A stretch of DNA of 64,000 bases from Saturnia japonica (taxonomy: Eukaryota > Arthropoda > Insecta > Lepidoptera > Saturniidae): positions 744,001-808,000 of the forward strand of contig CM065307.1 of assembly GCA_033032175.1 (NCBI GenBank), in the 5' to 3' direction. Of the stretch, positions 35,555 to 47,900 are shown in pieces (positions within the stretch are counted from its first letter, which is position 1; every line of letters begins with the position of its first letter). The notes under the pieces were generated by a model. The model was given only the letters and a program-made list of their open reading frames with translations. It was not told the DNA's origin and did not search any database. Made by a program: the position numbers and the translations under genes.

Positions 35555-35870
35555 AATTTGAAATATCTCTTGGTTTACTCAGCGTAAACCATTTAAGCGC
35601 CCGAATTGATTCACCATGACTAGTTTCCTTTTAAATGAAAGTAACTGAAGTTACTCCTTATAACATAAGCTATCTGCCAGTAAAAAACCCATCAAAATCG
35701 ATCCAATAGTTTCGGAGATTTTCCTGAACAAACAAACCGAAGACAAACAAAAAATTTAAAAATCGGTGTTCAGTCATATCTTTCGGATATACATACTTTC
35801 ATATGCATTAGTAAAAAACTGTTATTTTGACATTACAAACCGACACTTCAATTTTATTAATTGTATAGAT
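35555..35870 (+). repeat. Repeat family A, 5'-truncated copy
   Basis: It has TTGGTTTACTCAGCGTAAAC, AGCGCCCGAATTGATTCACC, and ends in the ATTTTATTAATTGTATAGAT terminus. Confidence 0.7.
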
Positions 35871-36281
35871 ATTTTTTTCTATTAAATGCCTTTCCAGTTT
35901 TAGTCTACGGTCTTCACAATAACGCATTATGTTACAAAATAACGAAGACAAGATGGTGTCTCTAATATTAGTGAAAATTATACCAAAAGTTGTGACTGTT
36001 CCCTTTTATTATCATAGTTTTGATGATAGTTGCTTTTTTCTCTTTGATATTAAATTATTTTTCTCTCTTTCTTGTTAATATAATAAATGAAAGTACAAGA
36101 CTTTCATTGTCTCGTTTCGTGAAAGAAATGTCATGAGACTAAACAAGGATTCGGTTAATTAATTATGTTTAAATATAATAAAGAAATATTGCAGTGTCGA
36201 GGTGAATAATTATTTATTTGATATTATATTATATCAGTATATGTTATACAAGACAATTTTAAACAAAAAAGAAAACAAAAT

Positions 36282-36475
36282 TAAACGATTTTGAAGAGTT
36301 CCCTTGTGTACCTTTAAAGTTATAGGTCCAGTGCTAATTTATTTAAGATGGGACCACCCTTGGGGCATCCACTATCCAACAAAAATATAATCATACAAAT
36401 CGGTTTATAAACAAAGAAGTTATGGCTAAACATCCATAAAAAAATACATTCGAATTTCGAACGTCCTAATTTTTT
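36282..36475 (+). repeat. Repeat family Q, copy 1
   Basis: This matches 53868-54060 and, reversed, 43300-43560. Common blocks are GATTTTG(A)AGAGTT, CCACCCTTGGGGCATCCA and AATACATTCGAATTTCG. Confidence 0.6.
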
Positions 36476-36479
36476 TGAG

Positions 36480-37160
36480 TCGATTAAAAACTCAACGTCT
36501 GTTTATCTGTCTGTCTGTTTATGTTCTTTTCACACGATAACCATTTATCTGATTTCCATGACTTTTTTAAATTCACAGCTATTTTATCGGGCCATGTTAT
36601 AGGATGTATTTTATAAGATAGAGTAACATATGAAATAAGCAACGATTATAATTTATTAGTGGATAAAAGACCCTTTTAAGAACGTTAAAATGAGGTAAAT
36701 ATAAATGTATACACCACAATATAAGCTGTCAGTCTGTTTGCCCTGTCTTAGCCTAATATTTACAAAGTTCTAAATTACATCTAAATGTCTAAATGAAACA
36801 AAGTCGTGTGCATTAATAATTTATAATCATGTATATTAATGAATGTAAATTCTTAAATTGTTTTATCATGGTTTCAAATCCAAACGTCGGCATCTGGGTA
36901 AGCTAACCACATAACTAGGTAATGGTAAACTATTTTTCCGCTAATATTTATGTTACGCCGTTCATTTGATCGCAATTTCTCGCTTCGATTCCCCGTCAAT
37001 CCTTATTCTCTGGATCGCAATAAACGCCAGTTAGATAACGGTTACACGGATTTACCGGATCTTTTACATTTTCCGTATGTGATTCATTCGGATATTATAT
37101 TTTATCATATATACAATTTTTCTGTAACTTTATAATCTTTGTCTATTCACACCTCATCAG
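36480..37160. other. No gene seen
   Basis: AT-rich. A TCTGTCTGTCTGTTTATG repeat fragment lies at about 36500. Confidence 0.45.
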
Positions 37161-37164
37161 CTTA

Positions 37165-37757
37165 CTGGTCTTAAGCGCGACTGGTATACTCGAGGTCCTG
37201 GGTTTGATTCACAGGTCGAGCAAAGTGTCTATGAAATTCTCAGTAGCCGCTCGGAGTTCGGTTTTCTGTCCGATTAATGGCAATAGACTCGCTAGGACCC
37301 TCTTTACCCAGGAGTTCAAAGGGTGCGGAGAACCCGGGCGCAGAGTCCTAGGGGACGCAAGCTGACCGCCATGGGTCTTGATAGGTATCTACTAGCCTAC
37401 CACAACAACACTGAGTAACATTGCAGTCCATGAAAGCAGAGCTGCGAGCACAGCATGTTTAAGATCAACCAAGGGTCCAAGAGTCAAGATAGATTGACAA
37501 ACTTGACCATTATAAGTATAGAATGAAAAGATAATGATAAAATTTGCGTTTTTTGGTTAAAACAACGGGGCGGGGGGCTGGAGGGGGTTTTGTGGTGGCG
37601 GCATGATAACTTTCACACCCCGGCGCCGAATATGCTTAAGAGGGCCCTGAGGTTCGCCCCCTATTACACGAGCTCTAAAAATATATTATACCTGGCGAAC
37701 TGTGGGTGTATATTAGTACACCTTTGTCTAACAAGCGTGATTGTATGTTTTGTTTAT
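37165..37757 (+). mobile_element. Bm1-like SINE split by about 330 bp of foreign sequence
   Basis: The first part (37165-37300) has GGTTTGATTCACAGGTCGAG, CAAAGTG, CTCAGTAGCCGCTCGGAG and the ATTAATGGCAATAGACTCGC block. The last part (37640-37757) resumes at CCCCCTATTACACGAGCTC and continues to GGCGAACTGTGGGTGTATAT. The intervening segment is more GC-rich and includes a G-run (GGGGCGGGGGGCTGGAGGGG). Confidence 0.55.
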
Positions 37758-38436
37758 GTTATTTAAATACCTTTTAGTATTTAAAACAATATATTGTTTA
37801 CTAGCTGTGTCCTAAGGTTTCGCCAGTATTCAATTTATTCGATCAAATCTGTATCGACCTGCCACTAACACACTCGTGTAGCCTGTCGTTCTCACTTTCC
37901 GCACTTGTCTATAGCTTCCAAAATTGCTTCATGTTTGTGGATACTGGTCCGCTCCTAAGGCTATAAAGTAAAGTTTTATAGCCCACAAATTTTCTCTATA
38001 AAAGGGCTATAAATTGCGAAATGATATTTTTCAAATCTGACTAATAGTTCCAGTTCAAGCAAATAAACTATCTTTTGTGTTTTATAATATTAAGTATAGA
38101 TATATATTAGACTAGCTGTGCCCGCGGCTCTGCTCACGTGGACTACAGAATCGCATAGATTGGGCACACGCGTGTATCTTGCTTCTCCGCTCCCGGTTGT
38201 TTTAAAGACAAAAGTATTTATTGTGGGTGTTTCCTAGAAGATAGACATACTATATGCTCTAGCTGACTTTTTTGTAGGTCTTTATAATGTCTACAATTAT
38301 TATGTGGTACATTAATTTGCTATATCTCTTATGGTATACTCAACGTAAGCTATTTAAGCGCCCGAATTGATTCATTATGACTAGGTTATTATTTACTTGG
38401 AACCCTAATTCTTTTTCTAAAATAAAGGTAGCCTTC

Positions 38437-39246
38437 ATTTCAGGCAGAAGTAGCTAAAAACTCCACGGTGTACCATCTGCCGCCACGATGGGGCGACGAG
38501 GGACCTGCGAGAAGCATACTACCGCGTCGCCCCGACGGCCGGCCCAGCAATGCCGGGTCCCGGCCTAAATAGGAGACAGCTCAGTACGCCCTAGCTGTTT
38601 CCTCCGTCCGCCGAATCTGTGCAATGGGAACACAGGCCCCCCGACCCGTCTCTCCTGGTTCGGCTAGGGTGGCGGGAGTTGGTGAATGAATCGCCTCCAC
38701 CGGCGACCCGGTCTTCTTTGTCGGAGAGGGTTGCTTAAGGGATCCCCCTCGCAAATCCTCTCCGCAGCCTCCTTCTGCGAAGCTGATGTCCTCGCAGAAG
38801 GAGACCATCGCATGCCACCATCCCTCACTGTCAAGCATGACTCTCACCACACTCGGTCGCGAGAGGTCCCCCCTGCTACCACCGTGGTCAGAACGTGGCA
38901 TTGCTCGTCCCACGCAGCGCACTCAGAAAGAGTGTGCTGCGCCGTGTCTTCCACAGCACCATACACGTGATACGCGGTGGTAGGCTCTCTGCGGGCTATT
39001 TTGTGCAGGTACCATCCGAAGTATCCATGTCTGGATAGCACCTGCACAAGCCTGAACGTCAGGGAGCCCCGGTCCCTATTTATCCACCGTTCGAGGACCG
39101 GGCGGACGGCGTCTATGGTGCATCGCCCATAGCGCGCATCCGCCAGGTCCTCCCCCCATCTCCTTATCATCTCCTGACGGCCCCCACGCCGCAGCCTTTC
39201 CACTTAAGTGGGAGCTGGAGACCCCCCATATTTCTCCTCACCGCAA
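38437..39246 (-). mobile_element. 5'-truncated R1-clade non-LTR retrotransposon
   Basis: About 810 bp of GC-rich sequence on the minus strand carries the C-terminal coding end of an R1/TRAS-like ORF2 and a short 3' region. A 15-bp target duplication (one mismatch) flanks it. 5' truncation with target duplication is the normal outcome of target-primed reverse transcription. Confidence 0.75.
38620..39203 (-). pseudogene. R1-clade ORF2 C-terminus, frameshifted
   Basis: Frame 1 reads LTFRLVQVLSRHGYFGWYLH...REPTTAYHVYGAVEDTAQHT...CAAWDEQCHVL. This is the cysteine/histidine-containing C-terminal region typical of R1-like ORF2, although two of the usual Cys/His positions are replaced (YHVYG). After about residue 115 the meaning passes to a second frame: DLSRPSVVRVMLDSEGWWHA, then MVSFCEDISF. 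A single indel at about 38860-38910 therefore broke it. Confidence 0.75.
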
Positions 39247-39490
39247 AATAAAAAAAAATAAAAGTAGCCTAAGTTATTCCTTATAACATCAGCTATCTAT
39301 CAGTAAAAATTCAGTCAAAATCTGTCCAACCGTTTCGTAAATTACCTGAATCAAACAGACAGATAGCCAGACAAAAATTTAAAACATGGATTTTATGTTA
39401 TAGGTCTCGTATATACTTTCATATACATTTAGTAAAAGCTGTTATTCGGATATAGAAAACAGACACGTCAATTTTATTAATTGTAGAGAA

Positions 39491-41300
39491 GATAAGTATG
39501 TATATAGAATATTTATTGTGAAATATAATAAATATTTCAATTTAAATAATACGGTAACTTCTAGAATATTAACATTTTTTTATACATTTTTTACTAAGCA
39601 TCGGACCACAATCTTGTCTTATGTTAAGTGGCGATGTGTCTGAAAACGCTTAAATTATTATTGCAGATGTCTCTCAGGTGCAGATATCAAATTAATTCGG
39701 TAGGTGAAATATATTTAACTAGAATAATTGGCCCAAAACCAATTAGAACATTTAGAATTCATATCCACGAGATTGACATATTATGCATGTTGAGATATCT
39801 TTGAGCTATATTACCTTAAATCAACGCTGAGTCGAACATTCTTTTTCTTTATTAAACGTTCATTACCATTTAAAAACACGCTCTAAGTTTGGTTGCTGAC
39901 ATTTTTCTTCATTTTTCTCCCAATAAAACATAATACCCAATTATAATGAACCTCGAAAACATTTGTTACTGAATTTGGTACGTGCATTAATAAAACGAAG
40001 GACTCCTTGGAAAATAGGCTATCTATAAAATCATAACTTTTGGAACGTCATGAATAATAATTACGGGAAATAATTAAAGATTTTATTCTGTTATTTTCAT
40101 AAAATTTCAATAGATGATATAAAAAGAGATATGAGTACTTAAACATATGATTAAAAATTAATTGACCCTATATTGTAACTAGTGGTGAGCTCGGCTCGGC
40201 TCGGCTTACATAATAATTATTTACATCCCAAGTTATGATAGGCGGTACTAGTTTAAATATAAAAAAAGGTTTATTTTAAAATAATTATAATAGGTATTTT
40301 CACATATGGTTCTTAAAAAAGACTAACTTAAAATTAATTAAAACTAATATATGAAGTTGGATTCATATCGTCGCATCGTTTCTCATGTCCGTAATCTGGA
40401 TGGTCAGCGATCTCACGGTCCGTGTCGGCCAGTCCCACGGCTTATGACGTGGCAACTCCTCTGATTCTATTTTTACTCATATTGTTGACGATCCATAAAG
40501 TATATCAATGTAGGAATGACATATTATACTTCCCGTGTACAAAATTTCATCAAAATCTTTTACTAGTATTTTTTTATGCTGTTTAAATATATTGTTGACG
40601 ATTCTTTATAACCTATAAATAATGGAATTAAATATTATGCTTTCTGTCTACAAAATTAGATAAGAATCGGTTAGGAATTTATTATATATTTCGGGATAAT
40701 AATATTGGATGATAAAAAAAAATATTTTGTAGTTAAGCATTTCTGCCATTCTGTAAATATCGTCGGCCATTTTGTGGGGGCATAGAGAGCGGTATATTTT
40801 GGCGGGAGTCGCCATGACCGATGATGTCATTTGACAGGTGAGATTTTTGATGCTCTTGCGTTACAATTTGTTATTCGTCGTTTGTTTGGAAAGCATGATT
40901 GAGTGGCAAAACGTGGGGCGGGTTTTGATAAAGTTAGACTTATCGATAATTAGTATTTTGTTTGACGGTTTGCAAAGGCCGATGAAGCAAACGGCCAATT
41001 TTGCTAAAGAAATAATGTGTGAATTATCGAATTATAATTTTGTTATCAAAGTCATTGTTCATGCTTATCGTTCTCGTGACACCTATGCCAGCGAACGAAT
41101 CAGCGACAAGCAAATGATCGTTACAAAAACCGTCGTAAAATTGAAAAAAATAATTAAAAAAGTCACACACGCAATATTTTCCAATTAACCCATTATATGT
41201 TCCCTACTCGACCCTGAGTTTGATGAACAGTCATCTTTATACCGATATTACTTTTATAGTTAGGTCCTAGCATATTGACAATGCCTCAGTTCATCGTTTC
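39491..41300. other. No gene seen
   Basis: AT-rich. A short (CTCGG)n run (GAGCTCGGCTCGGCTCGGCTT) lies at about 40187-40207. A 116-codon plus-strand ORF at 40838-41188 has no recognisable motif and was not accepted. Confidence 0.45.
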
Positions 41301-41301
41301 T

Positions 41302-41325
41302 CTCGATATACTGGTATATATCGAG
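41302..41325. other. Perfect 9-bp hairpin
   Basis: CTCGATATA, loop CTGGTA, TATATCGAG. Confidence 0.5.
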
Positions 41326-41639
41326 TTAAATCTTAGCTTTTACTAAACTACTTTTTTTTTTTTATCGTGGGGAAATTCTGCTTTGGATCTGCCTCCCAAG
41401 CCGGGCCGCTCAAGGGAGGGGTATGTAGCAATTATATAGAAACAAGACAATTTTTATAAAAAAAAAGAAAACCAACTTCAATGTCTAATCGTATTATAAA
41501 ATATATTTGAAGATTACGTATTGAGTTCCACTAGATGGCGTTTCTCTGAGAATTTTAGTTTATATCGCACTGTTCTAGGTCTGCATCGCGATATGGTTTT
41601 GTTACACGTATTTATGTATAAGTTAAAATTATTCAGTAT

Positions 41640-41922
41640 TAAAAAGTTTGTTCGTATGGAGGATCTCCATAGAGATATGGACCTTCCCTCGATACATGCA
41701 TACGCCAAACACCTTTCTCGCTCGTATTTCGACACCGCGTCGAACCACGCGAACCCCTTAATAAAAGCGGCAGCTTCTTATGTTCCCGACCCCAACGCCT
41801 GCCGGAGAAAACGCCGGCCGCGTAATATATTCACTGACCCGCCCGACCAAACCGAAAAAGCTAAATTATCTGATTCTTTACAGAGATTTACCTCCTCATT
41901 TATACAAACTTACATAAAGTAA
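41640..41922 (+). pseudogene. Jockey-type LINE ORF2 C-terminal remnant
   Basis: The frame reads VRMEDLHRDMDLPSIHAYAK, then YFDTASNHANPLIKAAASYV, then RRKRRPRNIFTDPPD. This is the conserved end of jockey-clade ORF2 (lhrDL.lp.i..y......f...a..hpN.l...a..Y.P.......rRPrn.l.dppd). Upstream sequence in the same frame is not recognisable, so only the last about 90 codons survive. Confidence 0.75.
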
Positions 41923-42231
41923 TAAAGTCCGCTCACTGTACCTAGAGAGTGCAAAACTTGTTATAAGTATCGAAACAATGCGATTCATTTACGCGGGTGT
42001 AAGGAAGGGCACGGGGTAGGGCGTGGTTTATCCCTTATCTCTAAAGTGATGTGCGTTGTCCGCCGGTACGGACATTGTATCGATATGTTCGTTGGTGTTA
42101 AAAATAACTTAGAACAATGTTTATTTTACTTGTTTATTATAATAATGACAACATAATTATCTTAACCACTAAATACATAATATATATAATAACAAAAAGT
42201 TAAAACATTTTTCAAGAACCTTCAAATAAAA

Positions 42232-42650
42232 TTAATTTATTGTAAGTCTGTCTCTTTTCCTAAGATTTTCCGAGTATTTCTTTTCATCGGGAAGATTTTT
42301 ACTTTTAATAAACTGTCTCTTAATTATTTCAGCACTTGAGATATTGATTCCGCTTAATATATGGACATCGGTTTTGTTCATTAAATCTTTCTTTTTCAAG
42401 TCTTGAAGTAAATCCTCCATGCGAAATAATTTACGCTTCAAACGCCTTTAATGGCACTGTAGGCATTTTATTTTTAATAAACATTGATGCTATATACGTT
42501 CCAGGCATTCTATACGTGATTTTAGTTTTTTTTTGCGAGGAGAATCAATAATCACATCTGGTACAAAACTAGCAGTGACTTCAACATCCATTTCATTTTC
42601 ATTTTCTTGTACAGTTTCCTGAATCTTTCTCAAATTTCTAAAAATATATA
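42232..42650 (-). pseudogene. THAP/P-type transposase remnant
   Basis: One frame (42232-42441) contains FRMEDLLQDLKKKDLMNKTD and, near its end, PDEKKYSENLRK. This resembles the 'L..L.....l........l..f........ys..lRkFaltL' region after the coiled coil in THAP9/P-element-like transposases. Upstream (42530-42640) another frame reads RNLRKIQETVQENENEMDVE and on to a KKKLKSRIE-like coil. Stops and frame changes separate them. The assignment is tentative. Confidence 0.4.
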
Positions 42651-42654
42651 AGTA

Positions 42655-43220
42655 AATAAATTAATATATATTAATTCAAATAACTTAAATATCATATATT
42701 ATCATTACAATATCGAAAACATTATATTAGGTACTAAATATTGAGATAGGACAAATTAATATTTTTTACTAATGAATATTTAGAAAGAAATTATATTTAG
42801 AATTATACTTAAAAGAAACAATATTAATTAAATAAGGTAGGACTAATACGCCGAGTTCATAATTCTATGCAAACTTATAAAATTCTTCTTTCTGTATAGT
42901 ATTTATTAGTAGAGATATAAATCTGTAAGTAACGCGAGCGGAGCCGCGGGTACATTTAATGTAGAACAAATAAGAGAGAAATCGACAGTACCAGTTTCTA
43001 GGAATGTGTTTTCCATGTCACCTGTTATTGACGTGGAAAACGCTTTGAGAGTTTCTCTAAATATCACGGAACCTTTTCCGCTTGCATTGTACATTTTATC
43101 TCAAAACTGTTTTATAATTACTGTGTATTTTGACGTCCGTAACGTAATTAAAAAGACGCAGACATTATCGGTTTTACATCATTCCCGGAGCTTGTTCGTA
43201 TCGTTTCGTAGTTAAAATCG
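42655..43220. other. No gene seen
   Basis: AT-rich sequence; a short GCGAGCGGAGCCGCGGGTAC patch at about 42934 is repeat-head-like. Confidence 0.4.
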
Positions 43221-43224
43221 CAAT

Positions 43225-43865
43225 CTATATACAAACAAATAAAACTGATGTGTCTGTTTGTAATGTCAAAATAACACAGCTTGCTACTAAATGCATATTG
43301 GAGAAACTACGTTACTTAAGAAAAAAAAAAACCGACTTAAAAAAAAGAAGGACGTTCTCAATTCGAATGTATTATTTACGGATGTTCAGCCATAACTACT
43401 TTTTAACTACTGATTTCGACATAAAATTATTTTTTTTGGAATGGGGATTACCTCAGGTGCGTTTCCATTTTAATTTCCTTGGCATGTTGGTATTGGACAT
43501 TACAATTCAAAGATACACCAGGTAACTCCACAAAATCAATTAAATTGGTTTTCTTTTTTGTTAAAAGTTGTCTTGTAATTTTTTGTTTGTTTGTCTGTCT
43601 GTTTGCTCTTGCTAAACTATGAAAGGGTTGGTTGGGACCGATTTTGACGGGCTTTTCACTGGCAGATAGTCGGAGTAACTTAAGCGACTTTTATTTTAGA
43701 AAAAGTATTAAGGTTCCGGGCAAATAAAAAATAAAAACTAGTAATTGTGAATCAATTTGGGCGTTTAAATGACTTACGCTGAGTAAACCATAAAATATAT
43801 ATCAAATTAATGAAGTATATAATTGTAAAACTTAAAAATAACTATAAAAATCAGCAAGAGTAAAT
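43225..43865 (-). repeat. Repeat family A with a nested family Q insertion
   Basis: The family A 3' end is at 43225-43297 (reversed), and its 5' part resumes at about 43565 (TTTGTTTGTTTGTCTGTCTG to the CTGAGTAAACCATAA block). About 260 bp of family Q (43300-43560) separates them. Confidence 0.65.
43300..43560 (-). repeat. Repeat family Q, nested copy
   Basis: Reversed, it gives GATTTTGTGGAGTTACCTGG, then CTTTGAATTGTAATGTCCAA, the CATTCCAAAAAAAATAATTT block and an AAGTCGGTTTTTTTT end. Confidence 0.6.
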
Positions 43866-44756
43866 TATATCTAAATATTTGGTAGCAGCTCCTGCACCTT
43901 TTTTACATTGGTTTTTCCTGACAACTTCATACGACGCGTAGAATGAAGTTCTAATTGTATCTTTGTTCAAGCCTTAATAAAATATAATAGTCTCTTAATA
44001 CGTGACAAATCTCATCTCCAGAGCTATAATGCCTAAGCTTCCAGTACACAGTTCTAGTTTCTGAGCTTAATAACTTCGCAAGTATTGAATATTTCCCAGA
44101 AATCGAATTTTCCTTTAATGTCTTTGTGAGTATATTTTATAAACATTTTATATGAAATTTTCAATCTCCTAGGAAACTAGTTTTTAGTTCGGATTAACTG
44201 TGGATGCCATACTCATAGCGGGCAGTCCATCAAAGTTACACGTTTCAAATAACGGCAGGTATAACATACCCAATGTTGTCCAACTCAATCTAACTTGGCT
44301 CTTCGTTATTCTAGACGTTGTCTATCGATTTTAATTCAGTTATTCAGGTAGTTTGATAACATTTTACATTTCTATATAGAATAATGTTTTATTTATAACA
44401 TTAATATCCGTTTCATGTTTCCGTTATTTTACTAATAGATTTTTTGGCATGGATCCTTGGTTGATAGCGCAAAAATTGCATATAATTTTTTTTTAAATAA
44501 GATCAAAGTAAAACATATTTTTACATATTAAAAATCTATGCTTTTTCTGTCAATATTTATATAATAATTGTGTGAAACTTCTAGAAAACTCGTGAAAATG
44601 AACAAAAGTAACAAAGTGTTTATATTAAACCACTGTAATGGATACCACATTACAATTTCTATTCAAGATGAAAAACCTATAGTCCGCAGGCATCGCAAGT
44701 TGTTGAAATCAAGTGAGCATTAAAAATGCCAGAAATAAATTCGAGAACACTCTATA
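43866..44756. other. No gene seen
   Basis: AT-rich flank on the left of the composite Gypsy element, with no supported feature. Confidence 0.5.
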
Positions 44757-44761
44757 GACAG
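44757..44761. repeat. Target site duplication GACAG, left
   Basis: Identical to the 5 bases at 53015-53019, directly abutting the two LTR ends. Five bp is a size used by Ty3/Gypsy-type integrases. Confidence 0.85.
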
Positions 44762-44805
44762 TGTTGTGATTGTTGTCTGACCCGCGTATCATTAACACCA
44801 CAACA
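44762..44805 (+). repeat. 5' LTR, 44 bp (27-bp internal deletion)
   Basis: It begins TGTTGTG and ends CACAACA, a 7-bp perfect inverted terminus. It matches the 3' LTR except that 27 bp between two ATT trinucleotides are missing. TGG follows at once, as expected for a primer-binding site. Confidence 0.8.
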
Positions 44806-44818
44806 TGGTGGCAGCGGT
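44806..44818 (+). other. Candidate primer-binding site
   Basis: TGGTGGCAGCGGT follows the LTR with no spacer. TGG is the complement of a tRNA CCA end. I could not assign the tRNA. Confidence 0.5.
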
Positions 44819-44918
44819 AAAAAAAAAGTGGTTTACACGTGAATTAATACAAATATAAACCATTTGTACATTGTGTAGAAGGATTGTAGTGGAACTCAAG
44901 TGTCATTAATCATCAAAA

Positions 44919-47900
44919 ATGGAACACGCGCGACCTCCTTCAGAGTTTATTATGGAAGGTGGACCTGCCGGCCGGGCCGACGGGTGGAAGCGCTGGCAAC
45001 AACAGTTTATGGTGTTTCTAAATGCATCTGGACTTTATAAGGAACCGCCAAAAATCCAGGCAAGCTTACTCGTAAATTTGATTGGCCCAGAAGGTTTTAA
45101 TATATATCAAACCTTTCAATTTGAGAACGAAACCGAAAAAAATGATATTAAAGCTGTGTTAAAAAAATTCGACAGTCATTTCGGGACAAAATCGAATACT
45201 ACGCTTGTTCGTTATAAGTTTTTCACACGTAATCAAGAAGAGGGCGAGTCCATTATACAATACGTAACGGCATTACGTTTAATCAGTAAAGATTGCGAAT
45301 TTTCTACCTTAGAAGATGATCTCATAAAAGACCGTATAGTATGCGGCGTGCTGAGTACTAGAACAAGAAATCGGCTATTACGTGCGGATAATCTTGACCT
45401 TGATTTGGCCGTAAAATTATGTCAAGCCGACGAAATAACTTTAGAAAGCGAACAACAAATCGGAGATAGCGTCATTCAAGCAAACGGTACGCATGTAGAC
45501 GGAGTCCAGAGACGTGGCTGGCGCGGATGGCTCGGCAGGCGAGGCGGAGCGCGAACACGCGGCGTTGGTCGTGCATCTGCATCGCAGCTTGCTGGTGCAT
45601 CGAGCGCGATGACGTCACGTCGCACCGACATCGCCGATTGGCGCACGCGGCCGCGGTCGGGCCCTGCGCTGGCGCCGGTGTGCGATGGTTGCGGGGACGT
45701 GCGGTGCGCGTGGGCCGAATGCCCCGCGCGCAACATCACTTGTTTTGTATGCGGTAATCGCGGACATTTCGCGAGAATGTGTAAGTGCAATCGTTCATTA
45801 GAGGAGGGTAGGAAGATAACAGGGCGAGTTCATTATGTTGAGAACGATGATGATAGTTATTCTAACGAAAATGATCAGTTTTATGTATTAATGGTTTCGG
45901 AAAATGATAAATGCGAGTCGTGGCATAAAGTGCTAATATGTAATAATAAAAGTGTTAAATTTAAGCTAGATACTGGTTCCGATGTCAATATAATGTCTTA
46001 CGACACATTTAGAAATTTAGGGTTTAATGAAACAGATATTGTTCGAAAGCAAATTTCTTTGGAGTCGTACACACACACGACGATCCCTGTAGTGGGGACG
46101 TCTTTGTTGACAATAGCACTTAATGAAACGGTGTACAAAATATTAGTTGTAATTGCCAATATGAGATGTGAAAGCGTGTTGGGACGAAAGTCTTGTGTGC
46201 AGTTAGGCTTAGTAAAACGAATTGATTCTATTATAACGAATAATTACGAGGATTTATTTAAGGGTTTGGGTTGTTTACCAGGAGAATATCATATAACTGT
46301 TGATGAAACGGTTCGGCCGGTTATAAGTGCTTCTAGAAAAATCCCGTTAGGGTTGCGTGATATCTTAAAACGAGAACTTTTTGAAATGGAACAGTTGGGA
46401 GTTATTAAGAAAGTTGATTATCCAACCCAGTGGGTACATCCGTTGGTTTTAGTAGCTAAAAAGAATAATGGTATTAGAATATGTCTCGATCCCCGTGAGT
46501 TAAATCGTGCAGTTCAACGCGCACATTTTCAACTACCTACAGTATCAGAGCTGGCAGCGCAGTTACACGCCGCACGTTATTTTTCGGTTCTGGATGCTAA
46601 TTCCGGGTTCTGGAATATACAACTTGATAGGCAGAGTGCTGATTTGTGTATGTTTGCTACACCATTCGGGCGCTACCAATTTCTTCGCCTTCCTTTCGCT
46701 ATAAGCTGTGCATCGGAAGTTTCCCATGCTAAATTGCGTCAATTTTTAGAAAAACTGGAGGGGGTAGATAGTTTTATCGACGATATTCTAGTATGGGGCA
46801 GTACAAAGGAAGAACATGACCTTAGATTGAAAGCCTTATTAGAAAGAGCCAGAAAAATAAATTTAAAATTTAACAAGGCTAAATGTCAAATAGGTGTGGA
46901 GCAGGTCACGTATTTAGGCCATGTGTTTAGTGCTAAAGGGATGAGTCCTGATTATAATAAAATCAGAGCAATAAAAGAAATGCCTACTCCAACAGATAAA
47001 AAGAGCTTACAGCGATTTATAGGTTTAGTAAATTACTTGTCAAAATTTATTCCTAATTATTCAAAACACGCCATACCTTTAAACAATCTTTTAAAAAAAG
47101 ATAATGAATGGCGTTGGGAAGAAAGTGAACAGTCTTCACTTGAATTATTAAAAGAGAGTGTATGCCAGGCACCCGTTCTTGGTTTATACGATGTATCACG
47201 GGATGTAACATTATCCGTGGACGCATCCAATCACGCACTCGGAGCTGTGCTCCTACAAGACGTTCACCCCGTAGAGTATGCATCCCGCACTCTAACTGAT
47301 GCACAGACACGTTATGCGCAAGTGGAAAAGGAATTATTGGCCATTGTATTTGCATGTGAAAGGTTTCATCAATACATTTTTGGTAAAAAAAAAAATTTTT
47401 GTTGAGACAGATCATAAGCCGCTCGAGAACATTTTTCTAAAACCTTTAATGTCCGTCCCGGCACGCTTACAGCGTATGATGTTGAGAATACAAAGCTATG
47501 ATATTGTAGTGAATTATGTCCCAGGTAAATATATGTATTTAGCGGATACGTTGTCTCGTGCGCCACTACCTGAGTTATATAGTGAGGAAATTCACACGAA
47601 TGTAGTTTATCAGCTTAAAATGATAGTAAATACTTTACCAATTTCAAATCAGAAACTTACTTTAATTAAGAAACAAACCAAATCCGATCCAGTTTTTCAG
47701 TCATTATTGAATTATATTAATAATGGATGGCGCCTTATCATATGTTTAATATTTCCAATGATGTAAAAATGTATTGGTCTATAAAAGAAAATTTGTACGT
47801 AATTGACGGTGTAATATTTAAGGACAATTTGGTGATGATACCTACATCTATGAGACAACAAATGTTACATATCATTCATGAAGGTCACATGGGCATAGAT

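Larger units (their letters stand above)
38111..39490 (+). repeat. Repeat family A interrupted by an R1-clade LINE fragment
   Basis: The family A head starts ACTAGCTGTGCCCGCGGC and runs to TTTTTCTAAAATAAAGGTAGCC. It resumes after the insertion at AAAATAAAAGTAGCCTAAG and finishes at ATTTTATTAATTGTAGAG. The repeated AAAATAAARGTAGCC on both sides is the target duplication of the inserted LINE. Confidence 0.75.

Noticed and set aside
40838..41188. 116-codon plus-strand ORF
   Set aside because: It has no domain, splice context or repeat similarity that I can see. A frame of this length is possible by chance here, so it is not called a gene.
45476..45790. 104-codon minus-strand ORF (also at 49294-49608)
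   Set aside because: It is a shadow of the GC-rich Arg/Gly-rich part of Gypsy gag and is duplicated only because gag is.
47384..47394. A11 tract as a programmed gag-pol ribosomal frameshift
   Set aside because: It lies inside RNase H, not between gag and pol, and needs a +1 shift, which is not the usual slippery-site direction. It is kept only as a possible slippage tract.
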